64,000 nt of DNA from Streptomyces sp. NBC_00247 (GCF_036188265.1 NZ_CP108093.1:1364001-1428000); one strand, 5' to 3'; shown: positions 54,520 to 62,675, counted from the first letter of the stretch. The notes: generated by a model from the sequence alone, not told the origin. Numbers and translations are program-made.

Positions 54520-55794
54520 TCACCGGCCGGCGCCGGCCACCGCGCGCTCGCGAGGCGGTACGGCGAGGTCCGGGTCCAGGAGCGCCGGGGAGCCGTCGTC
54601 CCGGCCCATGAGGCGGCCGATCAGAGGGCCGGTCATCACCGTGGTGGCCACGGCCATGACGACGAAGAGCGAGTAGAGCCGCTCGTCGATGAGTCCGGCC
54701 TCCAGGCCGACGCCCAACGCGACGAGTTCGGTGAGCCCTCGGGTGTTCATCAAGGCCGCCAGCACGGCGGAGTTGCGGGCCGGGAGGCCTTGTGAGCGGG
54801 CGCCGAGCCAGGTTCCGGCGAACTTCCCGGTGACCGCCACGACCATGATCCAGCCGAGCTGGACGAGACCGTCGGCGCCCAGGCCGGAGAGGTCGACCTT
54901 CAGGCCGGCGACGATGAAGTAGACCGGGAGCAGCAGCGTGGTGGTGTGCTCCGTGCGCCTCAGCAGGCCCTCGTGCCGGGCCGGGCGCAGCCGGGGCATG
55001 GCGAGCCCGAAGAGGAAGGCGCCGATCACGAAGTGCAGCCCGAGCAGCTGGGTGAGGGCCGCCGAGGCCAGGGCCCCGGCGACGACGACCGTGACGTCAC
55101 CGGCCGACAGTGGCTCCTCGCTCCCCCTGCGGACCAGGAACCGGGCGAGCAGGGGGCGTACGACGAGGAAGAGCACCAGGGCGTACGGGACGCAGAGCAG
55201 CACCAGCCATGGGCGGGTGCCGCTCGCGCCGGCCAGGGCTTGCAGACCGGCCAGTGTCGTCCAGGCGGCGAGGTCGCAGAACGCCGCCGCGGACAGGGCG
55301 ACGGCGCCGAGCCAGGTGCCGTTCATGCCCCGGTCGGCGAGGATGCGGGCGAGGACCGGGAAGGCCGTCACCGACACCGCGACCCCGATGAAGAGGACGA
55401 AGGCGACGCGGTGGTCGGGGTCGTACGAGCGCAGCAGGTACCAGCCGAGCAGGATGCCGAGCGCGAAGGGGACGAGCGTGGAGCCGAGGACGGTGGCCCC
55501 GGTGACCCGGCCCGAGCCGCGCAGCCGGGCGAAGTCGAACTCCAGGCCGATGAGGAACATGAACAGGACCAGGCCGAGGTTGGCCACGGCGCCGAGGTAG
55601 GGCCGGATGTCGGTCGGGAAGAGCGTGGAGGCCACGGTCCCGTTCAGCAGGGTCGGGCCGAGCAGCACGCCCACCGCGATCTCCCCGATGACCGACGGCT
55701 GGCCGAGGCGGCGGGCGATCCGGCCCGCGAGCAGAGCCACCGCGATGATCAGGGCGATGTCGGCGAGGAGCACCGCCGCCTGTGTCTCCGTCAT
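54520..55794 (-). CDS. Cation:proton antiporter (CPA2/KefB type)
   Basis: 424 residues from ATG 55794, overlapping the BtrH-like stop (ATGA). Twelve or so membrane helices form the Na+/H+ exchanger fold. RRLGQPSVIGEIAVGVLLGPTLL is the typical segment linking TM1 and TM2, and LPVYFIVAGLKVDL and NTRGLTELVALGVGLEAGLI are conserved antiporter elements. No TrkA-type nucleotide-binding domain is attached. It is the last gene of operon A and may provide ion-coupled tolerance or product export; a direct biosynthetic role is unlikely. Confidence 0.9.
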   Translation of the reverse strand: MTETQAAVLLADIALIIAVALLAGRIARRLGQPSVIGEIAVGVLLGPTLLNGTVASTLFPTDIRPYLGAVANLGLVLFMFLIGLEFDFARLRGSGRVTGATVLGSTLVPFALGILLGWYLLRSYDPDHRVAFVLFIGVAVSVTAFPVLARILADRGMNGTWLGAVALSAAAFCDLAAWTTLAGLQALAGASGTRPWLVLLCVPYALVLFLVVRPLLARFLVRRGSEEPLSAGDVTVVVAGALASAALTQLLGLHFVIGAFLFGLAMPRLRPARHEGLLRRTEHTTTLLLPVYFIVAGLKVDLSGLGADGLVQLGWIMVVAVTGKFAGTWLGARSQGLPARNSAVLAALMNTRGLTELVALGVGLEAGLIDERLYSLFVVMAVATTVMTGPLIGRLMGRDDGSPALLDPDLAVPPRERAVAGAGR

Positions 55795-56849
55795 GTCCCG
55801 CCTCCGGTGGCCGTGCTGGTGCCTGTCGTGGTTCCGGCCGGGGTGGCTGTCGTGGTTCCGGCCGTGCTGGTGCCGGCCGTGGTTCCGGTCGTGGTGCCCG
55901 TTGCGGTGACGCCCGCGACGGTCCGCAGCCGGGACAGCAGCTCCTCCTCGGCCCGCTGGAGCGCGAGGCACGCCTCGGCCGTCCACCGGACGTCGATCGC
56001 CCCGGTCACCTGGGCGAGGAGCATCTGGTTCATGCCGTCGGCCGCGCCCCGCACGATCCGGTCGAGCAGTGCGTCCAGGACCGGGTCGCCGGACGCGTGC
56101 CGCAGGTACTCCCTGAGTGCGGTGCGCGAGCCCTGGTAGAGGGAGAACGCGGCGTGCAGGGAGGCGAAGACCCGCTCGGGCGCGATCCAGCGGCAGGAGA
56201 TCAGGTCCTCCACCCCGGCCAGCAGCGCGTGGCTGTCCCGGTACTCCGCCAGAAGGGCGGCGAAGGCCTCGCGGGTGCCCTGTACGGCGTGCGCCGGGTC
56301 GAGGTCCTTGGTGGTGAAGTACCGCACGCGGCGCAGCTCGTTGTGGTCGAAGGAGGCCGCGACGACGTCCTCGGGGTAGGTGTACGAGCACAGCAGGCTC
56401 GCCGGGTTGTCGTCCACGACGTGCCACGCGCCGGTGGCGGAGTCGTACCCGGTGAGCACGATGGTGTGCACCAGATGCTTGGTGCGGTACTCGGGGCAGT
56501 GCGGCCAGTAGAAGACGTCGCCGACCAGGATCGCGAAGCCCTCCTGGGCGACGACGTCGAGGAGCAGGGCGCGCGCGTCGGCGTAGGTCTCGAACACGGC
56601 CTCCTCGCCGGCGACGCCGATGAGCGCGAGGTCCTCCCGCCCGACGACGCCGCTCTCGAAGCCGTACTTGGGGCGCTGCTCCCTGATGATCTGCCGCAGG
56701 ATCTCGTCCGTGCTGACCAGGCCGCGGAAGAGCAGCTGGTGCACGGGCCGGCCGCGCTCGGCGAGCATCACCAGGGACTGGCGCTGGGAGCAGTTCAGGA
56801 ACAGCCGGCTGTAGAGCGCGGTGTCGTAGGGGTAGGGAATGTCCTTCAT
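55791..56849 (-). CDS. BtrH N-terminal-like (papain-fold) protein with Thr/Gly-rich tail
   Basis: 352 residues. The first ~190 residues resemble the butirosin BtrH N-terminal family: LNCSQRQSLVMLAERG near the start (Cys20 in the nucleophile position), HTIVLTGYDSATGAWHVVDDNPAS with the catalytic-type His and Asp/Asn. BtrH transfers an acyl chain from a carrier protein to an amine. With two ACPs in this operon, an acyl-ACP transferase is plausible. The last ~40 residues are almost only Thr, Gly, Ala and Ser, built from degenerate 15-18 bp repeats, and are probably dispensable. Confidence 0.75.
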   Translation of the reverse strand: MKDIPYPYDTALYSRLFLNCSQRQSLVMLAERGRPVHQLLFRGLVSTDEILRQIIREQRPKYGFESGVVGREDLALIGVAGEEAVFETYADARALLLDVVAQEGFAILVGDVFYWPHCPEYRTKHLVHTIVLTGYDSATGAWHVVDDNPASLLCSYTYPEDVVAASFDHNELRRVRYFTTKDLDPAHAVQGTREAFAALLAEYRDSHALLAGVEDLISCRWIAPERVFASLHAAFSLYQGSRTALREYLRHASGDPVLDALLDRIVRGAADGMNQMLLAQVTGAIDVRWTAEACLALQRAEEELLSRLRTVAGVTATGTTTGTTAGTSTAGTTTATPAGTTTGTSTATGGGT

Positions 56850-56874
56850 CGACCGTCGCCTTCGAAAGTGGGCG

Positions 56875-57330
56875 CTACAGGAGGCGCGTCATGAACGCGC
56901 TGTTGGGGTCTTCCCGGTAGTTCGCAAAGGGGCCGCAGTAGGTGAACTCGAACTTCTCGTACAGTCCGCGGGCCGGGGCGAAGGCGTCGGTGGCGCCGGT
57001 CTCCAGGCTGAGGCGCCGGTAGCCCATGCCACGGGCCTCGGAGATGATGTGGGCCAGCAGCCGGGAGGCCACCCCGGAGCGCTTGCGGGTGGGTTCGGTG
57101 CGCATCGACTTGATCTCGGCGTGGCCCTCCTCGATGCGCTTGACGGCTCCGCAGCCGACCAGGGTGTCACCGTCGTAGGCGGTCCAGAAGGTGACTTCGG
57201 GTACGCGCAGTCCGTCGAGGTCGAGGGCGTGCTTGCTCTCCAGCGGGGTGATCGCCCGCATCTCGTCCACGTGGGCCTGGAGGAACTCGGCGATGTCGCG
57301 CCCGGAGAGGTCGTCCACTGAGATCTTCAT
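56875..57330 (-). CDS. GNAT family N-acetyltransferase
   Basis: 151 residues. It has the acetyl-CoA loop RKRSGVASRLLAHIISEARG preceded by AEIKSMRTEP (beta4), and RLSLETGATDAFAPARGLYEKFEF as the final strands. The closest pattern I recall is the yeast/bacterial small-molecule GNATs (PhnO/YhhY-like). Tabtoxin clusters include a GNAT used for self-resistance by acetylating the beta-lactam (Ttr-type). So this gene could be a resistance or tailoring enzyme. It starts 25 bp upstream of the BtrH-like start and is co-transcribed. Confidence 0.9.
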   Translation of the reverse strand: MKISVDDLSGRDIAEFLQAHVDEMRAITPLESKHALDLDGLRVPEVTFWTAYDGDTLVGCGAVKRIEEGHAEIKSMRTEPTRKRSGVASRLLAHIISEARGMGYRRLSLETGATDAFAPARGLYEKFEFTYCGPFANYREDPNSAFMTRLL

Positions 57331-57372
57331 CGTCCGGCTTTCGCTTTCTCGTCTGGAGGGTGGCCCGGCGTC

Positions 57373-58293
57373 TCAGACGCCGGCGAGCAGCGCGCAGGCG
57401 AAGAAGCCGGGGGCCGAGGACACGGCCAGGTAGGTCTCGTCCGGCCGGATGCCGGTCCGGTCGTGGTAGTCGGCCAGGTTGATCATCCAGTCGGAGTTGC
57501 CGCAGTGACCGTAGCGTTCCAGCGGTCCGGTGAAGTGCAGTTGGTCCTGGCCGATGCCGGCGATGGCGGCGTTGAACAGTGCCACCGGCCGGTAGAGGTT
57601 GGCCGGGAACACCTTCGTGACCTCGCTCGGCGCGAGGCCGCGCCCGCCCAGGGCGGTGGTGAGCGAGGACTGCGCCACCTGCTGGCGCGACACGAAGGAG
57701 TCCTGGCCCCGCAGACCGGCGTGGTCGACGCCGACGGCGGTCGACAGCAGCCGCACCACACCCTCGTCGCGGGTCAGCAGGCAGCTGGCCACGGCGTCGC
57801 TGAACAGGGCGAAGGACCTGACCCGGTCGGCGTCGTCGGGCGTGAAGTCGAGCGAGACGAGGACGACGTTGCGTACGCCTTCCTCGGCCAGCAGGTGCCG
57901 GGCGTGGCCCAGGGCGGCGAGCGAACTGCAGCACTGCTGGAAGGAGAGCACCACCGGTACGCAGTGCACCAGCCCGAGGGCCGCGAGCACCTCGCCCGCG
58001 AAGTCGGGCCGCAGCGAGGCGAGCCGGGCGTCGCTGGTGGCGAAGACGATGCGGTCCACGTCCGCGGGCCGTACCGACCCGTCCCGCAGGGTGGCGCGCA
58101 CCGTCTCGATCACATGGTCCTCGACCGGGCCGGAGAACCCGCGGAAGGTCCGGCTGCCCATGGCGGAGAACTCGGTGTCCGACGACTGCTCGCGCCACAG
58201 CCGCTCGAACCCGGGGATGTCCTCCGCCTTGCGTTCCAGGGCGCCGAAGGCACATGCGAAGGAGCCGAGGGCGATGAGTTGGTTGTCGGTCAC
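57373..58293 (-). CDS. KAS III-like (FabH-fold) enzyme with altered catalytic triad
   Basis: 306 residues from GTG 58293, with GGGAG upstream. It has the thiolase fold of 3-oxoacyl-ACP synthase III: VDRIVFATSDARLASLR, SFQQCCSSLAALGHARHLL with the probable nucleophilic Cys, and VSLDFTPDDADRVRSFALFSDAVASCLL. The canonical IPHQAN and YGNTSA motifs are replaced by VFPANLYRP and YGHCGNSD, so the His and Asn needed for decarboxylative condensation are not in place. It is more likely an acyltransferase or a hydrolase acting on carrier-bound intermediates than a chain-extending synthase. Confidence 0.85.
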   Translation of the reverse strand: MTDNQLIALGSFACAFGALERKAEDIPGFERLWREQSSDTEFSAMGSRTFRGFSGPVEDHVIETVRATLRDGSVRPADVDRIVFATSDARLASLRPDFAGEVLAALGLVHCVPVVLSFQQCCSSLAALGHARHLLAEEGVRNVVLVSLDFTPDDADRVRSFALFSDAVASCLLTRDEGVVRLLSTAVGVDHAGLRGQDSFVSRQQVAQSSLTTALGGRGLAPSEVTKVFPANLYRPVALFNAAIAGIGQDQLHFTGPLERYGHCGNSDWMINLADYHDRTGIRPDETYLAVSSAPGFFACALLAGV

Positions 58294-58413
58294 TGTCTCC
58301 CGTTTCGATGGGCCCGGGTCCGGCGCCCTGGGGGACGCCGGACCCGGGTACGGCTCACAGCTCTTGGTCCCGCTCGGCGGTGCGGGGCCGCTCCGTGCGC
58401 TCCGGCACGGGTG

Positions 58414-58692
58414 TCACTTCGCCGCGGCGAGCGCGCTCTCGTCGATCTCGCGCACGACGGAGACGATGCCGTCGACGGAACCCAGCCTGGACACCCACTC
58501 GGGGCGCAACTGGACGCTGTCGCTCGCCTCCTCCTTGATGTAGTTCACCAGGAGAAGGATCATGTTCAGGGAGCTGATGCCCAGCTCCTCGCGGGTGGTG
58601 GCCCGCTCGACGTCCTCGCGGGTGAGGCCGGCCGTCGCGGGCTGGGTCCGCAGGAAGTCGGCGAACTTCGCGCGGTAGTCGTCAGCGCTCAT
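58414..58692 (-). CDS. Acyl carrier protein 1
   Basis: 92 residues, a four-helix carrier. The phosphopantetheine serine is in ELGISSLNMILLL (usual DSL changed to SSL). It is acidic and starts at ATG 58692, inside the end of the halogenase gene (11-bp overlap). That tight coupling suggests this is the carrier presenting the substrate to the halogenase, as SyrB1 does for SyrB2. A stretch of 120 bp without features separates it from the KAS III-like gene. Confidence 0.88.
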   Translation of the reverse strand: MSADDYRAKFADFLRTQPATAGLTREDVERATTREELGISSLNMILLLVNYIKEEASDSVQLRPEWVSRLGSVDGIVSVVREIDESALAAAK

Positions 58693-59617
58693 CGGTCCCG
58701 ACCTTCTTGAAGGGCACGCCGTTCAGGTTCTGCGCGTGGATGCGGTTGTAGCCGTACCTGTCCTCGCCGGAGACCAGGACGCTGCCGTGGTAGTCGAGGC
58801 TGATCGTGTCGCCGAACTCGCTGAGGCTGTCCACCTCCTCGTACACCTTCACCGAGGGCGCGACGTAGCGGGAGGCGTAGCCGAGGCGGGTGGTGTCGCT
58901 GACGTTGGGCAGCGAACCGTGGATGCACTTGGCGAGGAAGATGACGAACTGGCCGGGCTTCATCTCCATCTCGAAGACTTCTTCGTCCTCCGGGTTCCAG
59001 TCGCTGTCGAGCTGGAGTTCGGAGTAGTCGTAGCCGAAGAAGTCGTGGGACTTGCTCGCCACGTCGTAGGTGAGCGGCTTGGACTCGTCGTAGTACCACT
59101 TCTTGTGGCTGCCGGGGATGTAGCGCAGGCAGCCGTTCTCCTTGCCCGCCGGGGAGAACGCGGTCCAGACCGTGAGTTCCTGGGTGTACGCCTCGCCCTC
59201 CTCGGTGTACTTCAGGGAGGGCGAGGCCTCCGTGGTGGTGTCGCCCACCACGAACGTCTCCACCTGGTGCCAGCCGGTGCCCGCGTCGCCCGGCGCCTTC
59301 TTGAAGATGTTGGTCTTCCAGCACAGGATGTCGTCGCCGATGAGGCTGCGCAGCTTGTGCACGATCTCCGGGCGGCCGACGTGCTCGGACAGCGTGTCGC
59401 AGTCCAGGTGGCGGTCGTAGTTGATGATCGTGGAGTTGTGCGGCTTGTTCTGCGAGGTGACCATCTCGATCATGGCCTGGTTCCACAGCAGTGGAGCCTC
59501 TTCCTCGCCGTAGAGGTCGAACGGGCCGACGAAGCCGTTCTCCTGGAAGAACTTGATCTGTTCGTCGGTGAGGCCGAGGAACTCGGTCCCGGTCGTACCG
59601 GTCGCGCTTTCAGACAC
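58682..59617 (-). CDS. SyrB2-family non-heme Fe(II)/2-oxoglutarate halogenase homologue
   Basis: 311 residues from GTG 59617, with GAAGGG upstream. It aligns with SyrB2 along its length: ILCWKTNIFKKAPGDAGTGW, H117-Q-V119 (HQV), TVWTAFSPAGKENGCLRYIPGS, FFGYDYSELQLDSDW, His233 in KCIHGSLP and Arg250 in YASRYV for 2-oxoglutarate. SyrB2 has H116, A118, H235 and R254. The third position of the facial triad, carboxylate in hydroxylases and Ala/Gly in halogenases, is Val (codon GTG at 59261-59263). No carboxylate ligand is available, which predicts halide binding, although Val is unusual. The substrate should be amino- or acyl-S-ACP. Confidence 0.9.
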   Translation of the reverse strand: MSESATGTTGTEFLGLTDEQIKFFQENGFVGPFDLYGEEEAPLLWNQAMIEMVTSQNKPHNSTIINYDRHLDCDTLSEHVGRPEIVHKLRSLIGDDILCWKTNIFKKAPGDAGTGWHQVETFVVGDTTTEASPSLKYTEEGEAYTQELTVWTAFSPAGKENGCLRYIPGSHKKWYYDESKPLTYDVASKSHDFFGYDYSELQLDSDWNPEDEEVFEMEMKPGQFVIFLAKCIHGSLPNVSDTTRLGYASRYVAPSVKVYEEVDSLSEFGDTISLDYHGSVLVSGEDRYGYNRIHAQNLNGVPFKKVGTDER

Positions 59618-59680
59618 GTCGAAGCCCTTCAGTAACCGGAGTGGGGAGGGAGGGAAGAGAGGGGGACGGGGACGGTGGGC

Positions 59681-60664
59681 TCACGCGGTGGCGGGCGCGG
59701 CCTGCTTGAGCTTGTTCTTGCCGAGCAGCCGGGCGGCGTTGCCGTGGAAGAAGAGGTCCCGGTCGGCGTCGCTCATCGACTCCGGGAAGGCCCCTTCCTT
59801 CTCCAGCTTCTCGACCAGGCTCAGTTGGCGGCCCTGGAGGCGGAACACCGGCCAGTCGGTGCCGAAGAGGACCTTGTGGTTGATGCCCCGGCCGAAGAGC
59901 GTGCGCAGTGCCGTGGCCCCGAAGGCCTCGTAACCGCTGACGTCCACGTAGATGTTGGGGCGGTTGGTGCACAGCATCGCGACCTCGTCCGGGTAGTGGA
60001 CGCTGCCGTGCGCGAGGACGAAGTCGACACCGGGGAAGTCCTTGGCGGCCTTGTCGACGTAGATCGGCTGGGCGATCTCGAAGTCGAGGACCGGGGAGGT
60101 GGCCCCGATGTGCGAGAGGACGGGAAGGGAGTACCGCGCGCAGATCTCGTAGTACGGGTAGAGGCGCTCGTCGGAGAGCGTGTAGCCGCACGGCGGGTAC
60201 AGCTTCATGCCGTCGAACCCGTACTCCACGACGGCCCGCTCGAACAGGGCGAGCCCGTCGGCGCCCCAGCGCGGGTCGACCCCCACCAGCACCCGGAAGC
60301 GTCCGGGATGGCGCTCGACGACCGCCCGGTGGTGGTCGATGAGCTCCTCGATGGAGTGGGTACTGTCCCTGAGCGCGAAGGTGAAGTCGGGCAGCAGCAG
60401 GACGGACTCGCCGATGCCGGCCTCGTCCATCTGCATGACCAGCTCGTCGCAGAGCGGGTCGGTCAGGGTGCCCGCGTGCATGCGGGCCACCTTGTCCCGG
60501 GTGATGGGCAGGCCCCTGCTCGTCAGGGCGACGGTCATGTTGTCGACCACGCCGTCGTTGAACGACCGGGGAAAGCACATCCCGGAGGCGATGTGGGTGT
60601 GGAAGTCGATGATCTTCTGCGTGTCGCCGGTTCGGGGCTCTTCGGCGTTCCGGATGTCGTTCAC
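59681..60664 (-). CDS. Amidohydrolase family (TIM-barrel) metal-dependent hydrolase
   Basis: 327 residues from GTG 60664, with GAGGGG upstream. Metal ligands are visible: IDFHTHIA (H-x-H), Lys in DGMKLYPP, His in LSHIGATS, His in LAHGSVHYP and Asp in LFGTDWPVF. This is the amidohydrolase-2 group, which includes decarboxylases and lactone or amide hydrolases. Position between the ACP2 gene and the halogenase gene suggests action on a pathway intermediate, for example decarboxylation. It has no signal peptide. Confidence 0.9.
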   Translation of the reverse strand: MNDIRNAEEPRTGDTQKIIDFHTHIASGMCFPRSFNDGVVDNMTVALTSRGLPITRDKVARMHAGTLTDPLCDELVMQMDEAGIGESVLLLPDFTFALRDSTHSIEELIDHHRAVVERHPGRFRVLVGVDPRWGADGLALFERAVVEYGFDGMKLYPPCGYTLSDERLYPYYEICARYSLPVLSHIGATSPVLDFEIAQPIYVDKAAKDFPGVDFVLAHGSVHYPDEVAMLCTNRPNIYVDVSGYEAFGATALRTLFGRGINHKVLFGTDWPVFRLQGRQLSLVEKLEKEGAFPESMSDADRDLFFHGNAARLLGKNKLKQAAPATA

Positions 60665-60676
60665 GGCCGGTGCCCC

Positions 60677-60928
60677 TCAGCCCTTGCGGACGATGTCGAT
60701 GATGTCCGATACCGTTTCGGCGGCGACGAAGGCGTCGACCCGGGCGAACGCGTCGATGCCGGTCTTCTCCTCCAGGACGAAGACGATGCTCATCAGGGCG
60801 AGGGAGTCGATTCCCAGGTCGCCCCGCAAGCTCATGCCGGGACGGACACCGCCCTTGGCCGCTTTCTTCGTGATGACGCTCGCGATGATCCCGCAGATCT
60901 CTTCGTCGCTCGCTTGACTCGTGTTCAA
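60677..60928 (-). CDS. Acyl carrier protein 2
   Basis: 83 residues from TTG 60928, preceded by GGAG and overlapping the ligase stop as TTGA. LGIDSLALMSIVFVLEEKTGI contains the phosphopantetheine Ser in the classical DSL motif. The overall helix pattern and acidity fit an ACP. It directly follows the AMP-ligase gene, its likely loading enzyme. Two carriers in one operon suggest either separate substrates or transfer between carriers by the KAS III-like enzyme. Confidence 0.88.
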   Translation of the reverse strand: MNTSQASDEEICGIIASVITKKAAKGGVRPGMSLRGDLGIDSLALMSIVFVLEEKTGIDAFARVDAFVAAETVSDIIDIVRKG

Positions 60929-62526
60929 CGTCCCACTCCGGTCCGTTCGGTGAAGACCCTTCGCATGACCGCGTTTCGGTCGATCTTGAAATTCCTCGTC
61001 AACAGCCCTTCTTCGACGCTCAGTTCGGTCGAAGCCCGAAAGACCGTCTCCGAAATGCGCAGCGCAGGCTCCCGCTTGGCGTTCGCCTCGTCGAGGTAGG
61101 CCCGAACCTGCGCCACCCGGCCGGCGTGCCGTTCGTCGTCGAGCCACACCACACAGGTCAGCAGCCCGCCGCCGTCGGGTGAGGCGACCATCGCCCGGGC
61201 GCCCGGGCAGGCCCTCTCCAGGTCCAGTTCGAGTTCCTCGGGGTTGATCTTGACGCCGCTGCGCGTGATGATCACGTTCTTCTTACGGCCCTTGAGCCGC
61301 AGGAAGCCCGCCCGGTCGAACGCCCCGAGGTCGCCGGTCACGATCCGGTCGTCGCCCAGGAAGACCGCGTCCTGCGTCTCCACCCCCTCGAAGACGTAGC
61401 CCAGGCACTGGGGATGGCGGGTGCGTACGGTGACCTCGCCGTCGTCGGCGACGTCCACGTCGATCCGGTCGACCGGGCGCCCGGCGCTGCCGATCCGGTG
61501 CCGCCCCGGCAGGTTGAAGGCGATCCAGCCGATCTCGGTGCTCCCGTACACCTCGAAGAGCGGTGCGCCCAGACGCTGGAACACCCGTACCGTGCGCGGC
61601 GGAACGGGAGCGGACCCGGTGAGCATCAGCCGCACCCGCGAGCCGTACATGTCCAGCCAGCCGCGCCCGAGGCGGGTGCGCAGCCGGCGGCTCACCCGTC
61701 CTGGGGCGACCGCGTGCAGAGCCGTGGCGAGGAGGTACGGCCACCTCTCGCGCAGGCTCGCCGAACCGACCCGGTTGGCGGCGAGTTCGAAGAACGAGGG
61801 CGGCCCCAGGACGACCGTGGGCCGGAGCTCCCTGAGCTTCTGGAACATCCGCTCCGGCGCGACCACCGTCACGTCCGTGCCGTACCGGACGGCCGTGTAC
61901 AGCAGGTACCGCTGCTGGAAGTTGGAGAACGGCATGACGATCAGCAGGTCGTCGTCCGCGGTGAGCCGCCACGCCTCCGCCGAGGTGCGCATGGTGTTCT
62001 CCACACCCTTCGCGGACATCAGCAGGCCCTTCTTGCTGCCCGCCGTGCCGGACGAGAAGGCGATGGTGAAGACGTCCTCGGGCAGGTTCTGCCGGTGGCC
62101 GTCGGGGACCTGCCTGCGCACGAGCTTCAACGGGCGCTCACCGAGGAACGCGACTTGGTCCGGCACGTCGGACTCCGGCACCGTCGGCCGGGTCGTGACC
62201 ACCGCCACGAGGCCGTACTTCTCGGCGAGTTCGCCCAGCGCCGCGGCGTCGGCCCGCTGCTCCAGCGGCAAGGCCACCGGAACACAGCCGAGGCCCAGAA
62301 GGGCCAGGTCGGCCAGGACCCACTCGTAGGAGTTGGGACCGGTGACACCCACCAGGTCGCCGGGACCGATCCCGCGTTCGCGGAACTCACCCATGAGTTC
62401 CAGCACGTCCTCGTAAATCTGCGGAAAATTCTTTGTTACCGATTTTCCCGCGAGCGACAGGAAACGCATCCGTTGCGCGGGGTGTTCCGCCAGGCTCCGG
62501 TACAGATCATTGAGCGAAGTGGACAC
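60925..62526 (-). CDS. AMP-binding acyl/aryl (amino acid) ligase
   Basis: 533 residues from GTG 62526, the spacing being set by GGGGAT that overlaps the end of the peptide gene. It is an ANL superfamily adenylate-forming enzyme: FSSGTAGSKKGLL (P-loop, A3), EVYGSTEIGW (A5), RIVTGDLGAFD (A7), LKGRKKNVIITRSGVKINPEELE (A8) and the A10 lysine in RNFKIDRN. It resembles fatty-acid CoA/ACP ligases more than NRPS adenylation domains, and carries no fused carrier. It probably loads ACP2 (TTGA overlap) or ACP1. The substrate is not predictable by eye. Confidence 0.92.
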   Translation of the reverse strand: MSTSLNDLYRSLAEHPAQRMRFLSLAGKSVTKNFPQIYEDVLELMGEFRERGIGPGDLVGVTGPNSYEWVLADLALLGLGCVPVALPLEQRADAAALGELAEKYGLVAVVTTRPTVPESDVPDQVAFLGERPLKLVRRQVPDGHRQNLPEDVFTIAFSSGTAGSKKGLLMSAKGVENTMRTSAEAWRLTADDDLLIVMPFSNFQQRYLLYTAVRYGTDVTVVAPERMFQKLRELRPTVVLGPPSFFELAANRVGSASLRERWPYLLATALHAVAPGRVSRRLRTRLGRGWLDMYGSRVRLMLTGSAPVPPRTVRVFQRLGAPLFEVYGSTEIGWIAFNLPGRHRIGSAGRPVDRIDVDVADDGEVTVRTRHPQCLGYVFEGVETQDAVFLGDDRIVTGDLGAFDRAGFLRLKGRKKNVIITRSGVKINPEELELDLERACPGARAMVASPDGGGLLTCVVWLDDERHAGRVAQVRAYLDEANAKREPALRISETVFRASTELSVEEGLLTRNFKIDRNAVMRRVFTERTGVGR

Positions 62527-62531
62527 AGGGC

Positions 62532-62675
62532 TTATCCCCAGCCGGTGTCGCCGGCCGTGGCGAGGGTCGCACTCGCGGGCAATTCCTGCTGCCGGGCCGC
62601 AGCTCCTCCTGCACTGCCCAGGACGGCCACGATGATCGCGATTCCCGCAACAGTCGCCTTGCTGAAGCGATTCAC
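62532..62675 (-). CDS. 47-residue secreted peptide, first gene of operon A
   Basis: GTG 62675 is preceded by GAGGGG with seven bases spacing and ends with TAA at 62532, five bases before the ligase start. The product starts VNRFSKATVAGIAIIVAVLG, a basic N-region and hydrophobic core, then GSAGGAAA as a signal peptidase site, leaving about 20 residues (RQQELPASATLATAGDTGWG). No cysteines, so it is not a lanthipeptide precursor. The position directly behind the operator and beside a LuxR-type regulator gene suggests an exported signal or a leader. The gene is too short for usual gene callers. Confidence 0.75.
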   Translation of the reverse strand: MNRFSKATVAGIAIIVAVLGSAGGAAARQQELPASATLATAGDTGWG

